Assembly (NCBI RefSeq): GCF_033568475.1
Contig: NC_133122.1
Span: 74,485,442-74,549,441, forward strand
Direction of reading: 5' to 3'
DNA length: 64,000 nucleotides
From: Henckelia pumila
Lineage: Eukaryota; Streptophyta; Magnoliopsida; Lamiales; Gesneriaceae
In this document: in pieces, positions 33,460 to 48,266 of the stretch
How positions within the stretch are numbered: position 1 is the first letter of the stretch
Layout of the letters: each line of letters starts with the position of its first letter
The notes under the pieces: model-generated
Told to the model about the DNA's origin: nothing
Database searches by the model: none
What the model saw: the letters and a program-made list of their open reading frames with translations, nothing else
Made by a program: the position numbers and the translations under genes

Positions 33460-36400
33460 TGAAACATCCTAAAACTCCTACTGAATTTTTTTTTTTTAAC
33501 AAAACTCTCTGATAATAAAATAATGAATATAAATATATATATGCTCATACATATATATATCATACTTAAAAATAACTTTACTTAATTTAAAATACATAAA
33601 CACAATAAATACAATAAAAGTACACACATTCAATTAAATACTTAAAATTAATTACTAAATAATCATTTATAAATATTCCATAATAAAATTTCTAAATAAT
33701 ATTTCTTTCACAAAAATTCAGGAAAACTTAGAAAATAAATTCTTAAATCTAAAATTCATGCATATACTGAAAATCTATAATAATAAAACATATGCGGAAA
33801 TAAATGTTCTAGTCTCAACATAAAATTCATCTTAGAGCAATGGTCACGGGTTCTAGCCGCCTGGATACTCATACGCCCTCGCCGCCAGTCGGAAACACAT
33901 TAACTTCATTAATATTCTGCTCACCTGCACCATTTAAATCTAGTGAGCCTAGAGGCTCAGCACGTTCTATCCTTACATAACAAAATGAAACCACACACAA
34001 GCACACATCATATAAAATACGTGAATATAAATATATGTGCATGATCTTAAAATTATATGCATATAAACATGAAATAAAAATAATTATACTGATTTATCAT
34101 AATGCTAAACATGTATCATCATACTTAATAAATCTCATAAAATAACTTATCATGATTTATTAGTTCTCAACAGGTCGTATCCATGTTGGTGGCATCATAC
34201 TAAGCGATTGATCAATCTTAAACCAACGTACGCGGCGGTGGGGTTTCCACCTCTATGCTGCCACTTCACCTGCCCTCTCAGCTGGATCCATAAGCTCATC
34301 ATACTTATACATCATTAGGAAGGTCACCGGGCCCAGGTATCCCGGCCTCCAACTACATTACTTTCCACCTTCACTTCAACTTCCATAAAAATATTTTTCA
34401 TAATATGCTCTTAAACTTATCATTAAAATTCTTAATGATGCATGAACATAAAAATTCTCATTATTTCTGTATTTTCATGAAAATTTACCCGTAGATATAT
34501 ATTTAATTTATTTTCTTAAAAATCATACTTATATATCTAATAAAAATGCATGCATGAATTAAATATATATTTACGGACATTTATTTTTCAAGGACTTGTT
34601 CGAGCTGCTGACCACTAGACTTAAAACTCAAAAATTCTTAGACTGGCCCAAAAACCAAAAGCCCAACCTGACCTGGCTCATTAAGCTTCATGGGCCCCCA
34701 GGCCCATGAGAAACTAATGAGCTTGCTTAAAACATAATTTAAGCCAATTAACTGATTAACTTAAAATTTAATTAATAAAAATATTATTTAATCATTAATT
34801 ATAAACTAGGCCGATAAAATTATTAAACCCGACTCAACTTGGCCCAATAATTCTCATGGATCACACGGTCCATGACAAATTAGTGGGCTCACCTCTATAA
34901 TTAATAAAACATATTAAATTAGTCCAATTAATTAACTAAGTCAAGCTCAAACCCATTAATTATTAACTAAAACTCTTAATGAATTAAATTAAAATACCCA
35001 AGCCCAAATAATAAAAATTTAGACTCGGACTAAAATTAAATTTGACCCATCAAGACGTGACCCGACCCGGACCCAGATCCAAAACCCAAGCCCGGCCCAC
35101 CTAAAGACCCATAACCAGAATTAATAAATAAATAAAAGAAACCCACATTCCCAACCCACGTACAGACTCCCCCCCCCCCCCAATTCTCTTTACTATCGGC
35201 CGTGTAGCAGCAGGCTTTGTGGCCTGCTGCCGGCCAGCTTCGGCCGCCGAATGGCCGGAGCTCCACCGCCCAGACGTAGCCCACGTCTGGGCGATTCCAA
35301 CGAGCCATGCCTCTCTTTGAACCGATACTTATACAGCCTTAGCGAAACCACGTTTCCGGGAATCCCGAAACTACCGCGCAACCTGTGCAGTCCACAATCC
35401 TTGGACTTTCTGACCAGCTCCGGCCACTAACGGCCGAAGCTCCGACACCTGGACCACCCCAGGGTCTAGGTGCAAACCCATGGACCAGGCCTGGCTCGAG
35501 CCCAGACCCTGCAAGAAGAGGCCGAACCCTTCTTCCTCCTTCATGCCTGTGCGGCAGTCCACCCCGGCCCCCATCCTTTGAAACACGCTCAGCAGCTTTT
35601 CCAACCACTCCCATGACTGAAACCCATGCCAAACCAACCTTAAGGACTCTAGTTACAACCCCAAACCATGGTGCAGCAATTCGAACAGTCCCTAGCCATG
35701 TAACATGCCCAAAACCGAGCCATATGCATAAAAACGTGAAAAACAAGAATGAACTATGAAGAATGTCATTCAAATCTGAAACACATGCAATAATCTCATC
35801 ATTTATCTTAAAAATAGTTTAATATGATCTAAACGGTGCTCAAGAATGAAAATCAAACGTGCCTTATTGAAGATTTGGACCAAAACAAAGAAATCAACGC
35901 GTATCGGGCTCGCCGGGACGAACGGCTTGAAAATCCTTGCCGAAAAACTTCAAGAAAATTGTGTGTGATGCGTTCTTGGCGATGGAAAATTTTCTAAAGA
36001 TTTATGGAGGCGGCTAAGAGAGTTTTGGCGTGAGATAGGGATAGAGTTTTAGGGAGAATAATTTAGGTTAAAATAAATTAAATTACACTAATTAAGCTAA
36101 GTAGATAATTATACCATAAAATATATTTAAAACTCATAAATAAAAAATATAGATTAGGTAACATAATGAAAATCCCGTAATAATAATTAAATGTAATTTT
36201 AAAAGTTATTAAAAGTCATTAAAATGACTTATTTTGGATAAAAATGGACACATAAATATACATATATATAAATACCATAATTTTCTTAAAATATAACCTT
36301 AAAATAATATTTTAAGGCTCTTAAAAATCTCATAAAACATTTTGGGTGAAAACAACATCTCGTCCGTCCACGGTCCCGCCTACGCGATCATAAAATAAAC

Positions 36401-36591
36401 TTTCTCAAATAAATTCATAAATCACATCATACAGATTTAAATGCCAAAACAATATTTAAAACATGCAAATAAATCAATTAATTTAAATAATCACTCATAA
36501 AAATAATTTAACATATTTTCACATTATTATAAAATTATAAAATCCCCTAGTTATGCATGTGAAGTTACGTAGCAAATTTCCGGACGTTACA
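33460..36591 (-). repeat. Solo LTR F, reverse orientation, related to elements E and H
   Basis: 3132 bp flanked by gattg at 33455-33459 and 36592-36596. On the minus strand it starts tgtaacgtccgg and ends ggatgtttca, the same end pattern as E and H LTRs, with an A-run before the end. Removing it restores D RNase H (RRW-I-ELLKDYDLTISY). No internal coding is left, so it is the product of LTR-LTR recombination. A minus-strand open frame of 144 codons (35339-35773) lies in GC-rich LTR DNA and is not supported as a gene. A run of 14 C lies near 35169. Confidence 0.85.
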
Positions 36592-36596
36592 GATTG

Positions 36597-38216
36597 AGCT
36601 ACTGAAAGATTATGACTTGACGATAAGCTACCAACCTGGAAAAGAAAACAAGGTCGCTGATGCGTTAAGTCGGAAGAATATGGATAAAGTAATTCTAGCT
36701 TCACTCTCAGCACAACTATGTCTTCGAAAAATAGTCAAGTTGAAACAGAATCAAGATCCTTCTTTAATCAAACTCAAGGACCAATTCAAGGAAGGAAAGA
36801 CGCCTAATCTCCAAATAGATCACAATGGAGTTTTGTGGATGAAAGGACGATTGTGTGTACCCGACATCGATAATCTTCGTCATGAAGTGATGTCTGAAGC
36901 ACACAAATCAAAATTTTCAGTTCATCCCGGCAGCACCAAGATGTATCGAGATTTAAAAGGAAATTTTTGGTGGAATGGAATGAAAAAGAATGTCGCTGAG
37001 TTTGTGTCTCGATGTCAGGTCTGTCAGAAATTCAAAGCTGAACATCAACGACCTGGGGGATTACTTCAACCTTTGGAAATTCCAAAATGGAAGTAGGAAC
37101 ACATTTCTATGGATTTTGTTGTCGGCTTACTCAAATCAAGGCAGAGTCATGACGGAATATGGGTAATTGTAGATAGACTTACAAAGACAGCGCATTTTAT
37201 ACCGGTCCGCATGAACTACAACCTGGATAAGCTAGCTACCCTGTACATGGACAATATCGTAAGATTACATGGCGTACCTGCTAGTATTTTGTCAGATAGG
37301 GACCCGAGGTTTGTGTCCAGATTTTGGAAAAGCTTTCAGGATGTCATGGGAACCAAGGTCACTCTTAGTACGGCCTATCACCCTCAAACTGATGGCGAAA
37401 CAGAGAGAACGATCCAAACATTGGAGGATATGCTGAGGGCTTGTGCTCTAGACTTTAGTGGTAACTGGAGTGAACACTTTGCCTTTAATCGAGTTTGCTT
37501 ACAACAATAGTTACCAGAGCAGTATTGGAATGGCACCATACAAAGCCTTATATGGGAGAAAGTGTCGCTCACCTTTATACTGGGATGAAGTCAAAGAGAA
37601 AGCCATCACTGGACCTGAACTGGTTCAAGAAACGGTATAAAAAATAACCATCATCAAGAAAAGACTCAAAGCTGCTCAAGATCGACAAAAGAGTTGGGCT
37701 GATATGAGGAGACGACCGTTGGAATTTGAAGTAGGTGAAAAGGCGTATGTAAAAATCTCACCGATGAAAGGAGTTGTTCGATTTGGAAAAACTGGAAAAT
37801 TGAATCCCAGATATGTCGGACCATTCGAGATTCTGGACAAAGTAGGAATCTTGGCGTATAGACTGGCCTTACCACCAGATATGTCAAGGATTCACAATGT
37901 TTTCTATGTTTCTCAATTAAGAAAATACATGCCAGATCCCAGTCATGTCCTTGAAATTGAACCTCTTGTCATTGAAGGAAATTTGAATAAGGGGCTCAAG
38001 TATGAAGATGTTCCAATTCGAATAGTTGATACTAAGGATCAAATTTTGAGGCGAAGAACCATTCCATATGTAAAAGTCCAGTGGTCTAATCACACGGAGA
38101 GGGAGGACACTTGGGAATTGGAAGAGAAGATGCGCAATCTGTATCCATTTCTTTTTGCAGAACAAACCAACCCAAGTTTTGAGGACGGAACTTCCCCCAA
38201 GGTGGGAGGAATATGA
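36597..38216 (+). pseudogene. Element D pol, last part: RNase H end, integrase, chromodomain-like tail
   Basis: It reads ELLKDYDLTISYQPGKENK and VADALSRKN, then the integrase zinc domain ([29 protein letters not shown]), core (MDFVVGLL, LSDRDPRF, HPQTDGETER) and C-terminus (GPFEILDKVG, IHNVFYVSQLRKY). A chromodomain-like VKVQWSNHTEREDTWELE closes it. Defects are TAG at 37094-37096 for Trp, a frameshift near 37485 and TAA at 37638-37640. The stop codon of the frame (38214-38216) lies within the first bases of the 3' LTR. A purine-rich ggtgggagga precedes the LTR. Confidence 0.9.
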
Positions 38217-38901
38217 AGCCACGGTTATGCATGAACTATAGCAAAGGAATTGTAACAGGTTTATGCATGCACTAAAGCAAAGGATTTGTAACAGCTAGCA
38301 ACCAAGAGTTGTAACAGCTGAAATAATGAGGAATCATGGCCGTTAATGAGCATTATTGGCCATGAATGAGAAGACCCTTCACTTGGTTATTTTCTCCTAT
38401 AAATAGTGGCAGAAACCTCAAGGAAATCACACAAAAATTCGAGCACCACCACTTCACATTTCGGGCTCCAGCTCTGTCATTTCTAAGAAGCAGAATTCTG
38501 TCCAAGTATTGAGCAGAATTTCTGTCAAAGTTGAAGCGTACTTCCTGTCCCAGTTTCGAGCAATCAACTACAGCAAGCTAAGTCAAGAAGCTGTTCGAAG
38601 TCGATCCAAGAAGCAGTGCCGAAGTCAATCTTGAACCTGGTTCGAGATTTGCTCTAGTTTGAAGGCCTTCCACAACTCATATTTCTGCACGATTTTCTTA
38701 CAAATCACTTAAAGTAAGAGGGCTTATATTTATATATGTTTTTAAAAACGTTCATGATCTTGTTTGTGAAAATTCAATCGTACATCGTCTGGTTCATATT
38801 TCTTTGAATTTCGTACATGTTTATTCCATGAAATTCCTTGTTATGCACTGTTAGAATTCAACTTAAGAAGTGGATAAGGAATTCCGAAAATATGATAAGA
38901 T
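38212..38901 (+). repeat. Element D 3' LTR, first part
   Basis: It matches 18333-19024 of the 5' LTR closely and is cut at 38901 by element G. It continues at 58465. Confidence 0.9.
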
Positions 38902-40749
38902 TGTTGGAACACGGTCGTTCTCCGGATCGAAAAAAAAAAGTGATACCTGGTGCAGCGGAAGTTTTAAATTTTATATGGAACGATTCCATATGGGTATCAA
39001 ATTCCTACGATTAAAATTGATAATATAAAATTTAAACAATATAAATTTTACCTTAAAATCTCGAAACGAGATTATGAACACCAACAGATTAAACTGCTCT
39101 TGTTGTATATCCCAAGAACTGATGAACGAACAATTCTTCAATTAGGTCCACGAACAGAAGTTTAATCCCTCTGATAGACTGCTCTAGAAAGTCTATCAGA
39201 AGTTTCTACGAAGAGATAGAACAGATATGATCTGCTAATTCAGACTGCAAATTCGAAATTCGCAGACTGAAAATTCTCTAAGACAGAGAGAGGGGGGCGG
39301 CCGAAATTCCTAGACTGGAGGCTAGGGTTTTCGAAAATCTGAGTGTAAGTTGTGTGTAATTTCTGTACTGCAATAACTTATTTATAATATGGGCTGCTAA
39401 CAGCTTAGAGCCCATTAGTCCTAAGTTCAAGCCTGACAAGCAAAGCCCGCATGTTCAGAAATTAATATAAAATTCATCGTGACTCAGATTGATAAACCAA
39501 TTTCACCAATGTGCACAGAAACCATTTCTGCATCTTTTAAATTCAAGATAAATTTTCTGAATCCGAATTCAGTGGTTTCCAAAAATGTCCATCACTATGT
39601 CATTTTAGGAAATCTTACTCCCTCTACTCTTAAATAAGAAGTCCCACTTCTTTATTCACTAAATTTAACTCTTTAAATTTAAATATCTCAATGGGGATTA
39701 AAAATCCATTACTTGTGTGACCCTCAATGGTTCAGGGATACAGCTAGCCGTGGGCTCACAACTCCTTGTGACTCGGAACAACAATTTCCGACTTGCCCAT
39801 CCAATCATGGTAAGAGCGCCTAGCAACATCGCCCCATGATTCCCTAGGTATCACTGATAGTGCCTGCAAGAACCAATAGATTTTGGTTAGCGTACAGTAC
39901 GGTCCCTTCATCCATATATCCCGATCGAATCAACAACCATTGGTAAATCGAGAGTCGTTCGAGATTCGATAACTATGCAATGCATCTTGAAGATCAAATA
40001 GTGACATCGCATGTGCTACTAAGAAATCATTTCTTAAAATACATCATGCACTCTGGCCAGAGATTCGTCACACTAATATCTCCTCAGATTGCAAAGGATA
40101 TCCACACTCGCAAGTATGTGGTGAATCCTTGACAACAAAGCATCGACTCCTATATGTGTCGTAACTGTACCCAATCCCGACACCTGATGACCCCAATAGA
40201 ATCGGTAAACGAGTCAAAGTACAGTACTAGCATATAGAGTCTCAATGATGTTTCAAGTAGTAAGGACTAATGGTGTACAACCAAAACCGCGGACTTTATC
40301 CACTCGATAAGTGATAACCACTTGGAAAGTCCGGATAGGGTAGTTCGATCATTCATCGTATGAATATCCATTTGCATGCTTTGAACATCTCTATGTTCCA
40401 TACCAATGAAACGTGGTACTCGGCATCGCAAATGCTAGTCTCGATCTCGAGCGATCCTTATCCTTATTAACGGACGGCTCAATTGACTAGGAACTGTTTA
40501 GAATATACAGTGACTTTGAGATGTGTTTCATGATCGCCATCCCCATGTGCTACCACATCTTACATACACTATAGTATATTCAAGGTCTTCATCTAAACAT
40601 CTTATAGTATGTCACAACATAATAATATGATAAAAGATAAAGTAAATGCCATTATAAAAGTGTAAATTATATTAAACAAAAGATTGTTTATACATAGAGT
40701 CATAAAAGCCCTTAGCCACAAGTTGGCTCACCGGGCACCCACTCTTTCA
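38902..40749 (-). repeat. Element G 3' LTR (left)
   Basis: Nearly identical to the right LTR; followed on the + strand by atctcccacttgcc, whose complement is the polypurine tract. Confidence 0.92.
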
Positions 40750-40763
40750 ATCTCCCACTTGCC

Positions 40764-43700
40764 TTAAAGCCAACTAGTCATACTACGTAGTCCCATTGCT
40801 TCGCGATGTTTGTCAAATAATGGTCCTGGCAAGGGCTTAGTAAGTGGATCAGCGATATTGTCTGCAGAGGCCACTCTCTCGACAGTGATGTCTCCTCTTT
40901 CCATGATCTCCTGGATGATGTGGTATTTCCTCAGTACGTGTTTGGATCTTTGATGAGACCTTGGTTCCTTTGTTTGAGCAACGACACCCGTGTTGTCACA
41001 GTACACCGCGACTGGACCAACAGCTTCAGGAATGACGCCCAACTCTCGGACGAAATTCCTCATCCAAACGGCCTCTTTAGCAGCAGCTGATGCCGCAATG
41101 TATTCTGCCTCAGTGGTGGAATCCGCTGTGGTGTCCTGCTTGGAACTCTTCCAAGAGACAGCACCGCCATTGAGTATGAACACAAATCCAGAGGTTGACT
41201 TCGAGTCATCCACGTCACTTTGGAAGCTAGAGTCGGTATAGCCTTCCAATTTCAGTTCTCTTCCTCCATAAACCATGAATACATTCTTAGTTCTTCTCAA
41301 GTACTTAAGAATATCCTTCACGGCTTTCCAATGCATTTGACCGGGATTGGCTTGATATCTGCTCGTGACACTCAGAGCAAATGACACATCCGGTCTGGTG
41401 GATATCATCCCATACATGATACTCCCTATGGCTGACGCATATGGTATGTGTGTCATTTTCTCTATCTCTTCGTCAGTCTTGGGACACATAGACTTGGATA
41501 GAGAGACTCCATGACACATAGGTAGATGTCCTCTCTTGGACACATCCATTGAAAACCTTTTCAATATAGTGTCGATGTAGGTAGCTTGAGTAAGTCCTAT
41601 CATTCTCTTAGATCTATCTCTATAGATCTGTATCCCTAGAATATAGGACGCCTCACCCAAATCTTTCATCGAGAATCTACCTGATAACCATATCTTTGTT
41701 GACTGCAACATCCCTACATCATTCCCAATGAGTAAGATGTCATCAACATAAAGTACTAAGAATGTCACAGCATCCTTAACTACTTTTTTGTACACGCACG
41801 GTTCCTCCGGGTTCTTGATGAAACCAAAATCCTTTATTGTTTCATCAAATTTCTGGTTCCAACTTCTTGATGCTTGTTTGAGACCATAGATCGATCTCTG
41901 AAGCTTGCATACCTTATGCTCGCTTCCCATGGATGTGAATCCCTCGGGCTGCATCATATAGATTTCTTCCTTAATGTTTCCATTAAGAAATGCAGTCTTC
42001 ACATCCATTTGCCATATCTCATAGTCATACCATGCTGCTATGGCAATAAGAATTCTTATGGACTTGAACATTGCGACTGGTGAAAAAGTTTCATCATAGT
42101 CAACTCCTTGTCTTTGAGTATAACCTTTTGCCACCAATCGTGCCTTGTAGGTCAGTACCTTTCCATCAGGCCCAAGTTTTCTCTTATAGATCCATTTACA
42201 CCCTATTGGAACAATTCCATCGGGAGGATCTACTAAATTCCAAACTTGGTTTGTATGCATCGAATCTATTTCCGACTGCATAGCTTCAAGCCATAAATTC
42301 GAATCTGCATCAGAAATTGATTCCTTGAAGTTTCTTGGATCACATCCAATGTCGGGTTCACTTTGATCCCCTTCAAGAAGAAAACCATATCTAATAGGAG
42401 GCCTAGAAGTCCTCTCGGATCTTCTAGTAATAGGCGTGTCAATCAATGGTTCCTGAGGTGTAGGATCATTATTTTGTATCTTGGGTTCTTCTCGAATTTC
42501 TTCGAGTTCCATCATCTTGCCTTTCTTATCCAATAAGAACTCCTTCTCCAAGAAGGTGGCATTCCTTGAAACAAACACTTTTGTTTCAGTAGGATGATAG
42601 AAATAATATCCGATTGAATTCTTCGGATACCCTACAAAATAACATAAGGTGGATCGACTATCCAACTTATCTCCCACTGTCTGCTTCACGTAAGCAGGAC
42701 ATCCCCAAATCCTCAAGTACGAATACTTAGGAGATTTGCCATTCCATAACTCGTATGGTGTTTTGTTCACTGCTTTAGTGTGAACGTTGTTCAACAACAA
42801 TACCGTCGTTTCAAGAGCATAGCCCCAAAACGAAGGTGGGAGCTCAGTGAAGCTCATCATGGATCGAACCATGTCCAACAAAGTTCGATTGCGACGCTCC
42901 GAAACACCATTAAGCTGAGGTGTCATAGGAGGAGTCCACTGAGAGAGAATCCCATTCTCTTTTAGATAGCTCAAAAACTCGGTACTCAAGTATTCTCCAC
43001 CTCGATCTGATCAAAGTGATTTAATCCTTTTACCTAGTTTGTTTTCTACTTCAGCCTTGAATTCTTTGAACTTTTCAAATGATTCAGACTTATATTTCAT
43101 CAAATATAAGTACCCATACCTAGAATAATCATCAGTAAAGGTAATGAAGTAGGTGTGACCAAATTTTGTACCAATACTAAATGGTCCGCAAACATCCGTA
43201 TGGATCAAATCCAATAGATTTTGACTACGCTCAGGTTTTCCTTTGAAAGGAGATTTAGTCATTTTTCCTTTCAGGCAGGACTCACAAGTAGCTAGAGAGT
43301 TAATATCAGACATATCAAACATGCCCTCTCCCACTAGCTTGTTCATCCTCCTTGATGAAATATGACCTAGCCTAGCATGCCAAAGGTTTGCCGGGTTTTG
43401 ACTATCGATTTTCCTTTTGTTCGTTGTTACCGGTTTATCAACATAATTTATTGGAATATCTTTTAATTTTAAGTTATATAGATCGTTTTCAAGTTGTCCA
43501 TTTCCAATCAAACATTCATTCTTGTAAATATTGCAAATCTCATTCACAAAATTGCAAGAAAAACCATCTCTATCAAGCATAGAAACAGAAATAATGTTTT
43601 TAGTCAAGTCTGAAACAAATAAAACATCTCTCAAAAGTAACTTAAAATCGTTCTGCAAAATTAAATAAACGTCTCCCATAGCTTTGGATTCAACTCTAGA

Positions 43701-44708
43701 ACCATTTCCGAGCCTCATCTGGGTCTCACCCATTCTAAGCTTGCGACTTCTTGTCTTCACCTGCAAATCATTGCAAATGTGAGATCCACATCCGGTATCC
43801 AATACCCAAGAAGGAGTATTAAGTGAAACATTTATTTCAATATAAAACATACCCTTCGCAGTTCGTAACTGCTCTAGATATTCCTTGCAGTTACGTTTCC
43901 AATGACCGGGTTTCTTGCAGTGATGGCAAACATCCTTGGACTTTTCCATGTTTGAAGCCTTTGTCTTGTTCTTCTTCTCGGGTCCGGTTTTCTTGGATGG
44001 GGCATAACGTTTCTTACCCTTTGTACTTGGCCCCTTCTTAGCAGAAGAAGAGGAGCCCACCAAGAGAACCGGTTTATCCTTCTTTAAAGTGGCTTCATAA
44101 GTTACAAGCATATTGACCATCTCTTCAAGGGAGGCCTCTATCTTGTTCATATTGAAATTCACCACAAAACCGTCAAACGATGAAGGAAGAGAGAGAAGTA
44201 ATAAGTCCACATTGAGTTCATGCTCCAATACCAAATCAAGCGTTACCAACTTCTAAATGAGCCAAATCACGCGTACCCCATGATCACGGACCGAAGTCCC
44301 TTCACGCATGCGACACGTCATTAACTCTTTTACAGTAGCGAACCTTTCAGCTCTCGATTGAGCCCCAAAAAGTTCCTTGAGTTGTACGTGAATGTCAGCA
44401 GCATTCACGGTATCCTCAAATCGCCTCTGGAGTTCATCAGACATCGAAGCTTGCATATAGCATTTGGCCTTGATATCATGGTCCCACCATTTATCAAGTT
44501 TGGCCAACTCTTCCGGACTTATATCAGCTGGTGCTTCCTTCGGAGGAGATTTTTCTAACACGTAGAACATCTTCTCCGAGGTCAAGACAATCTTCAACTT
44601 ACGGAACCATTCCGTATAGTTTGCGCCAGTCAGTTTATTTTGTTCGAGAATAGAGAATAGTGGATTGCGCGAATTCATCTTAATGAAATACTGAAAAGAA
44701 ACAGACAA
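40764..44708 (-). pseudogene. Element G gag-pol polyprotein, near-intact copia
   Basis: One frame of 1314 codons in copia order gag, protease, integrase, RT, RNase H. Two stops interrupt it: TAG at 44253-44255 and TGA at 43011-43013 (probably CGA before RGGEY). Gag likely starts at MNSRNPLF (44678) and has the knuckle CHHCKKPGHWKRNC (43887-43928). The protease shows WVLDTGCGSH. Integrase shows the HHCC domain (CESCLKGK), HTDVCGPF and FTDDYSRYGY, with the Glu in NGVSERRNRT. RT has ETFSPVAMFKSIR and YVDDILLIG. RNase H has YTDSSFQSD, STTEAEYIA and the end ADNIADPLTKPL. The length is normal for plant copia; two base changes would explain its inactivity. Confidence 0.93.
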
Positions 44709-45623
44709 TAATCAGTGATTGTTTAATTAATTTACTAAGACATAAAATAGGCGAAATTTATTTTATGAATCTCACTCCCACTATTTTAACGATTTCACTA
44801 CCCTCTAGTGAAAACGAGAAACATTTTCTTTAGTGGGAACATGGAGTCCAATTGACAAACTATAGTCCCGAATAATATCAGCCAACCATAATTTTCAAAA
44901 GGTATAGCCCAATTGCTTCCAAAACAACCTCCATGTTTTTATCTCATGTCCAATAAGGGCCCAATAATATGACGCTGTTTATTGTGACATGTCAAGATGA
45001 CCCATCAATATCAAGTTGTGATGGACGGTCGTCATGTGGATCCCCAATAATATGAGCCAATCCCATGGGAGTTCCATCCAACTTACAACATGTGTCGATC
45101 CAATGTATAGCTTTCCGACGAACGGGCCCCCCCAATAATATGAGCCGGACCGTATCCGCGGGTAGCATCTCATACATTGATCGTTGATGGAAGGTAGGAA
45201 CATTTAAACAATATTTAAATTTCCTTTATTTATCTTGATATCAATTTTAAATCATATTTAAAATGAGGGATTTTAATTTTGAAAATTTGTCTCATCATTT
45301 AAAATTTGTATGCTTGCGGGATTCATACAATTTAGTCTAAACATGCATACAACGATAATATCATATATTATATTTTAGGATGATCGATTCCATTACTAAT
45401 CGACCCGTGGTTGCCAATCACGAGTCTAAGTCCAATCCTAGGTGATATGCAAGTATGCAATGCAATCATATTATATTGTGCTTCCAATTTACATTTATTC
45501 AGTCTTTATCATTGCTTGTTGGTCCCACCTCCATCTTCAAAAACTCCCACTATTTCTAGTGAATTTACAATAAATTACAATGACAAATAAAGGGATACAT
45601 TGTAGGGGTGGAAACGGGCCATA
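44709..45623 (-). other. Element G 5' leader, gag-proximal part
   Basis: Non-coding leader before gag. It contains four copies of a ccaataatatgagcc-like motif near 44868, 44961, 45046 and 45135, spaced 80-95 nt. It is cut at 45623 by element H and continues at 55747. Confidence 0.7.
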
Positions 45624-48266
45624 TGAAACGACCATAACTCTATAATAAATAAATATGCGGAATTTTTTTTTTTTTTTTTTTATATACTACTAAATAAAAT
45701 ATGTATATATATGCCCATACATATATGCACAGGATAAAATATTTAAAATAAATACATGACTAAATAAATAAACAATTAAATACTTAAGAAAAAATGCATT
45801 CTTTAAAATAATTAAACATCTGAGTCAACCCTAGAATTAAAAATATACTGCATAAATAAAATAATTAAAATATGTGCATGCACTAAAACATTTAATAAAA
45901 TATTCCCATAAACCTCAACCACTAAAAATATAATAAAATGTTTCACATGACATCATGCACGGTGACTCAGAAGCTGTCACGGTCACGGGGCTACTGCAGC
46001 GCTGCTCATACGTCCTCACCACCGGTAGGAGTAACCTGCTCCTCTACGTACTCACTTGCACCATATCAGTGTAGTGAGCCTAGAGGCCCAACATGCATAC
46101 TAACAAGGGTTCAAAATAATTTAAAACAATTTAATACTAATACATACATATACATGAATGAGCATGCTTAAAAATTACATAACATAACTTACTTAAATAA
46201 ACATAAATACATAATACATAACATACATACTTGAGTTGTTGAGCACTTATTTTCTTAACATCGAATGGTTCTATCCGTAAGTGTGACCCATACTTATAGT
46301 GCGACTGATCAGTCTAAGAAACCATCGTACGAGGCTGGTGGCGAACCACCCATACATAAATGGCAGAAACTGCCCATACATAAATGGCCACACTACTTCA
46401 ATTTCCACCTAAAATATTTTATTTGCTCAACCATATAACTTCAATCATAGCATAAAAATTGATTTCATGAATGCATGTACTTAAATAAATTGTGTGTCCT
46501 TCATATATATTTAATTTAATTTTCTTACTAACATATAAATATTAAAATAACTTAAATGCATAAAAATAATTAAATATATAATCAGGACACATGCAATTTT
46601 TCTCATGGATGGTCCTGGACTGCTGGCCTTACACTCAAGCCCATTAACTTAAATCTGGCTCATTAACATACTTAAGCCCAATATCTTAAACTTTAAGCCC
46701 AATTAATTAATCTAAGCCCAATTAAAATTACACTAAGCCCAATAACACTTAAACTGGCCCATTGGGCCCAAAAATCCAAAGACTGGCCCATTAACTTTTA
46801 TGGGCCCAAGAGCCCATAAAATTAATGGACTAACTTAATTAAAATTTTAAAAGTCCAAATAAAATTATTTGGGAGTCCAAATAATTTTATTTCAATTAAA
46901 TTGACTCAAAAACCCATTATTTCATAAAATATTTTAAAAATAAAAAGACTCGAGCCCGGCCCACCAAACTCGGACCCGGACCCACTTAACCCGACACACT
47001 AACTTACTGACCCGACCCGATCCCCCACGACCCGACCCGGTACCCTAAACCCTAGAACCCGAACCCCCCTTACCTCACCAAGGCCGCGGCCGTGAGCAGC
47101 AGCCATTCCATGGCTGCTGCCGGCCGGCTCCGGCCGCCCCTGGCCGGAGCGCCGCCGCCCGGACGTAGCCCACGTCCGGGCGGACCTAACCTGTCCGAAC
47201 CCTAGCCCCCATGCAGCCTATACTAGAAGCCCGAAGGGCCTTCCCTTCGAACCCTAGACCTGCGCCTCTTGGAGGCCGATCGACTCTGGTTGGTTTCCTG
47301 GCTTGTTTGGCTCGAGCCACTCGAGCCGTTCGAGCCAGGCCACACCATCACCCCCTTCCAGACCCTCGGCCACCAGTAGACACCACCATGAGCAGAAAAA
47401 AACGTGCACACCAACAAGAAACCACACAGCCAATTCGGTCTCTACATGGCCAAGGAAATTTTTCTGAAAATCTTTAAAATTTACGATGCACATCTCATAC
47501 ACACACTATAATATCTGATATTGTACGAAAATTAGAAAAGAATTCATGCCTTTCACCGAAGTAGTAGAGAAAACGAGAAGGCGACGAGTCCGGGACGACG
47601 GGGCGATGACAACCGACTTGAACCTTCAAAAACCGAGGCTATGGTGTTCTTGGAGCTTGCTCGGTGGAGAAGATGAAGATTTATGAGGGTGGCGGCTGAT
47701 GGAGGGGTTGAGGGATCGGCTAAAAGGGTTTGGGGTAGATTAGGTTTAGGTTTTGATTTAAAATTGGTTTTAAGATAATTAAAAAGGTTTAAATATAAAA
47801 TATAAAATTTAAAACAACTCTAATTAAAAGTTGAAATCTGAAATATTAAGTTAAACATATGAAAATCCCGAAATATTGAATTAAAGAAATTTTAAAAATA
47901 CTAAAAAGTCAATATTTTGGCTAATTTTGACTAAAAACGGACTCCTAAAATTATATAAAATTAAATACTTAAAATTTTGAGATAATAAAACTCAAAATAA
48001 TATTTTAGGGCTCTAAAAAGGCTCATAAAATAATTTGGCTAGCAAGTTGTCATCTCGTCCGTCCACGGTCCCGTCTACGCGATCAAATAATTTAAAATAC
48101 TAAAATCATCAAAATTACTAATTATGGGTTAAATGCTTAAAAAAAATAAATTAAATCATGCACAAATAATTCACATAATTATTTAACCCATAAATCAAAA
48201 ATTTAAATAATTAAATATCCTAATTATGCATGCGGATTTACGTAATTAAAAATACCGGGTGTTACA
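45624..48266 (-). repeat. Element H 3' LTR (left)
   Basis: Bounded by ccata on the left and by the purine tract on the right. It contains the same layout as the E LTR: an A-run near its end, a small catacataaatgg tandem, and a GC-rich ggcggccg region. Confidence 0.93.

Noticed and set aside
35165..35185. Run of 14 C in solo LTR F
   Set aside because: A simple homopolymer, possibly partly an assembly effect; no function inferred.
35339..35773. Minus-strand ORF of 144 codons and an overlapping + ORF of 124 codons
   Set aside because: Both lie in the GC-rich part of solo LTR F, in overlapping frames on both strands, without any known motif.
47211..47502. Small ORFs repeated at 54686-54977
   Set aside because: Same reason in the H LTRs: overlapping frames on both strands in LTR DNA.
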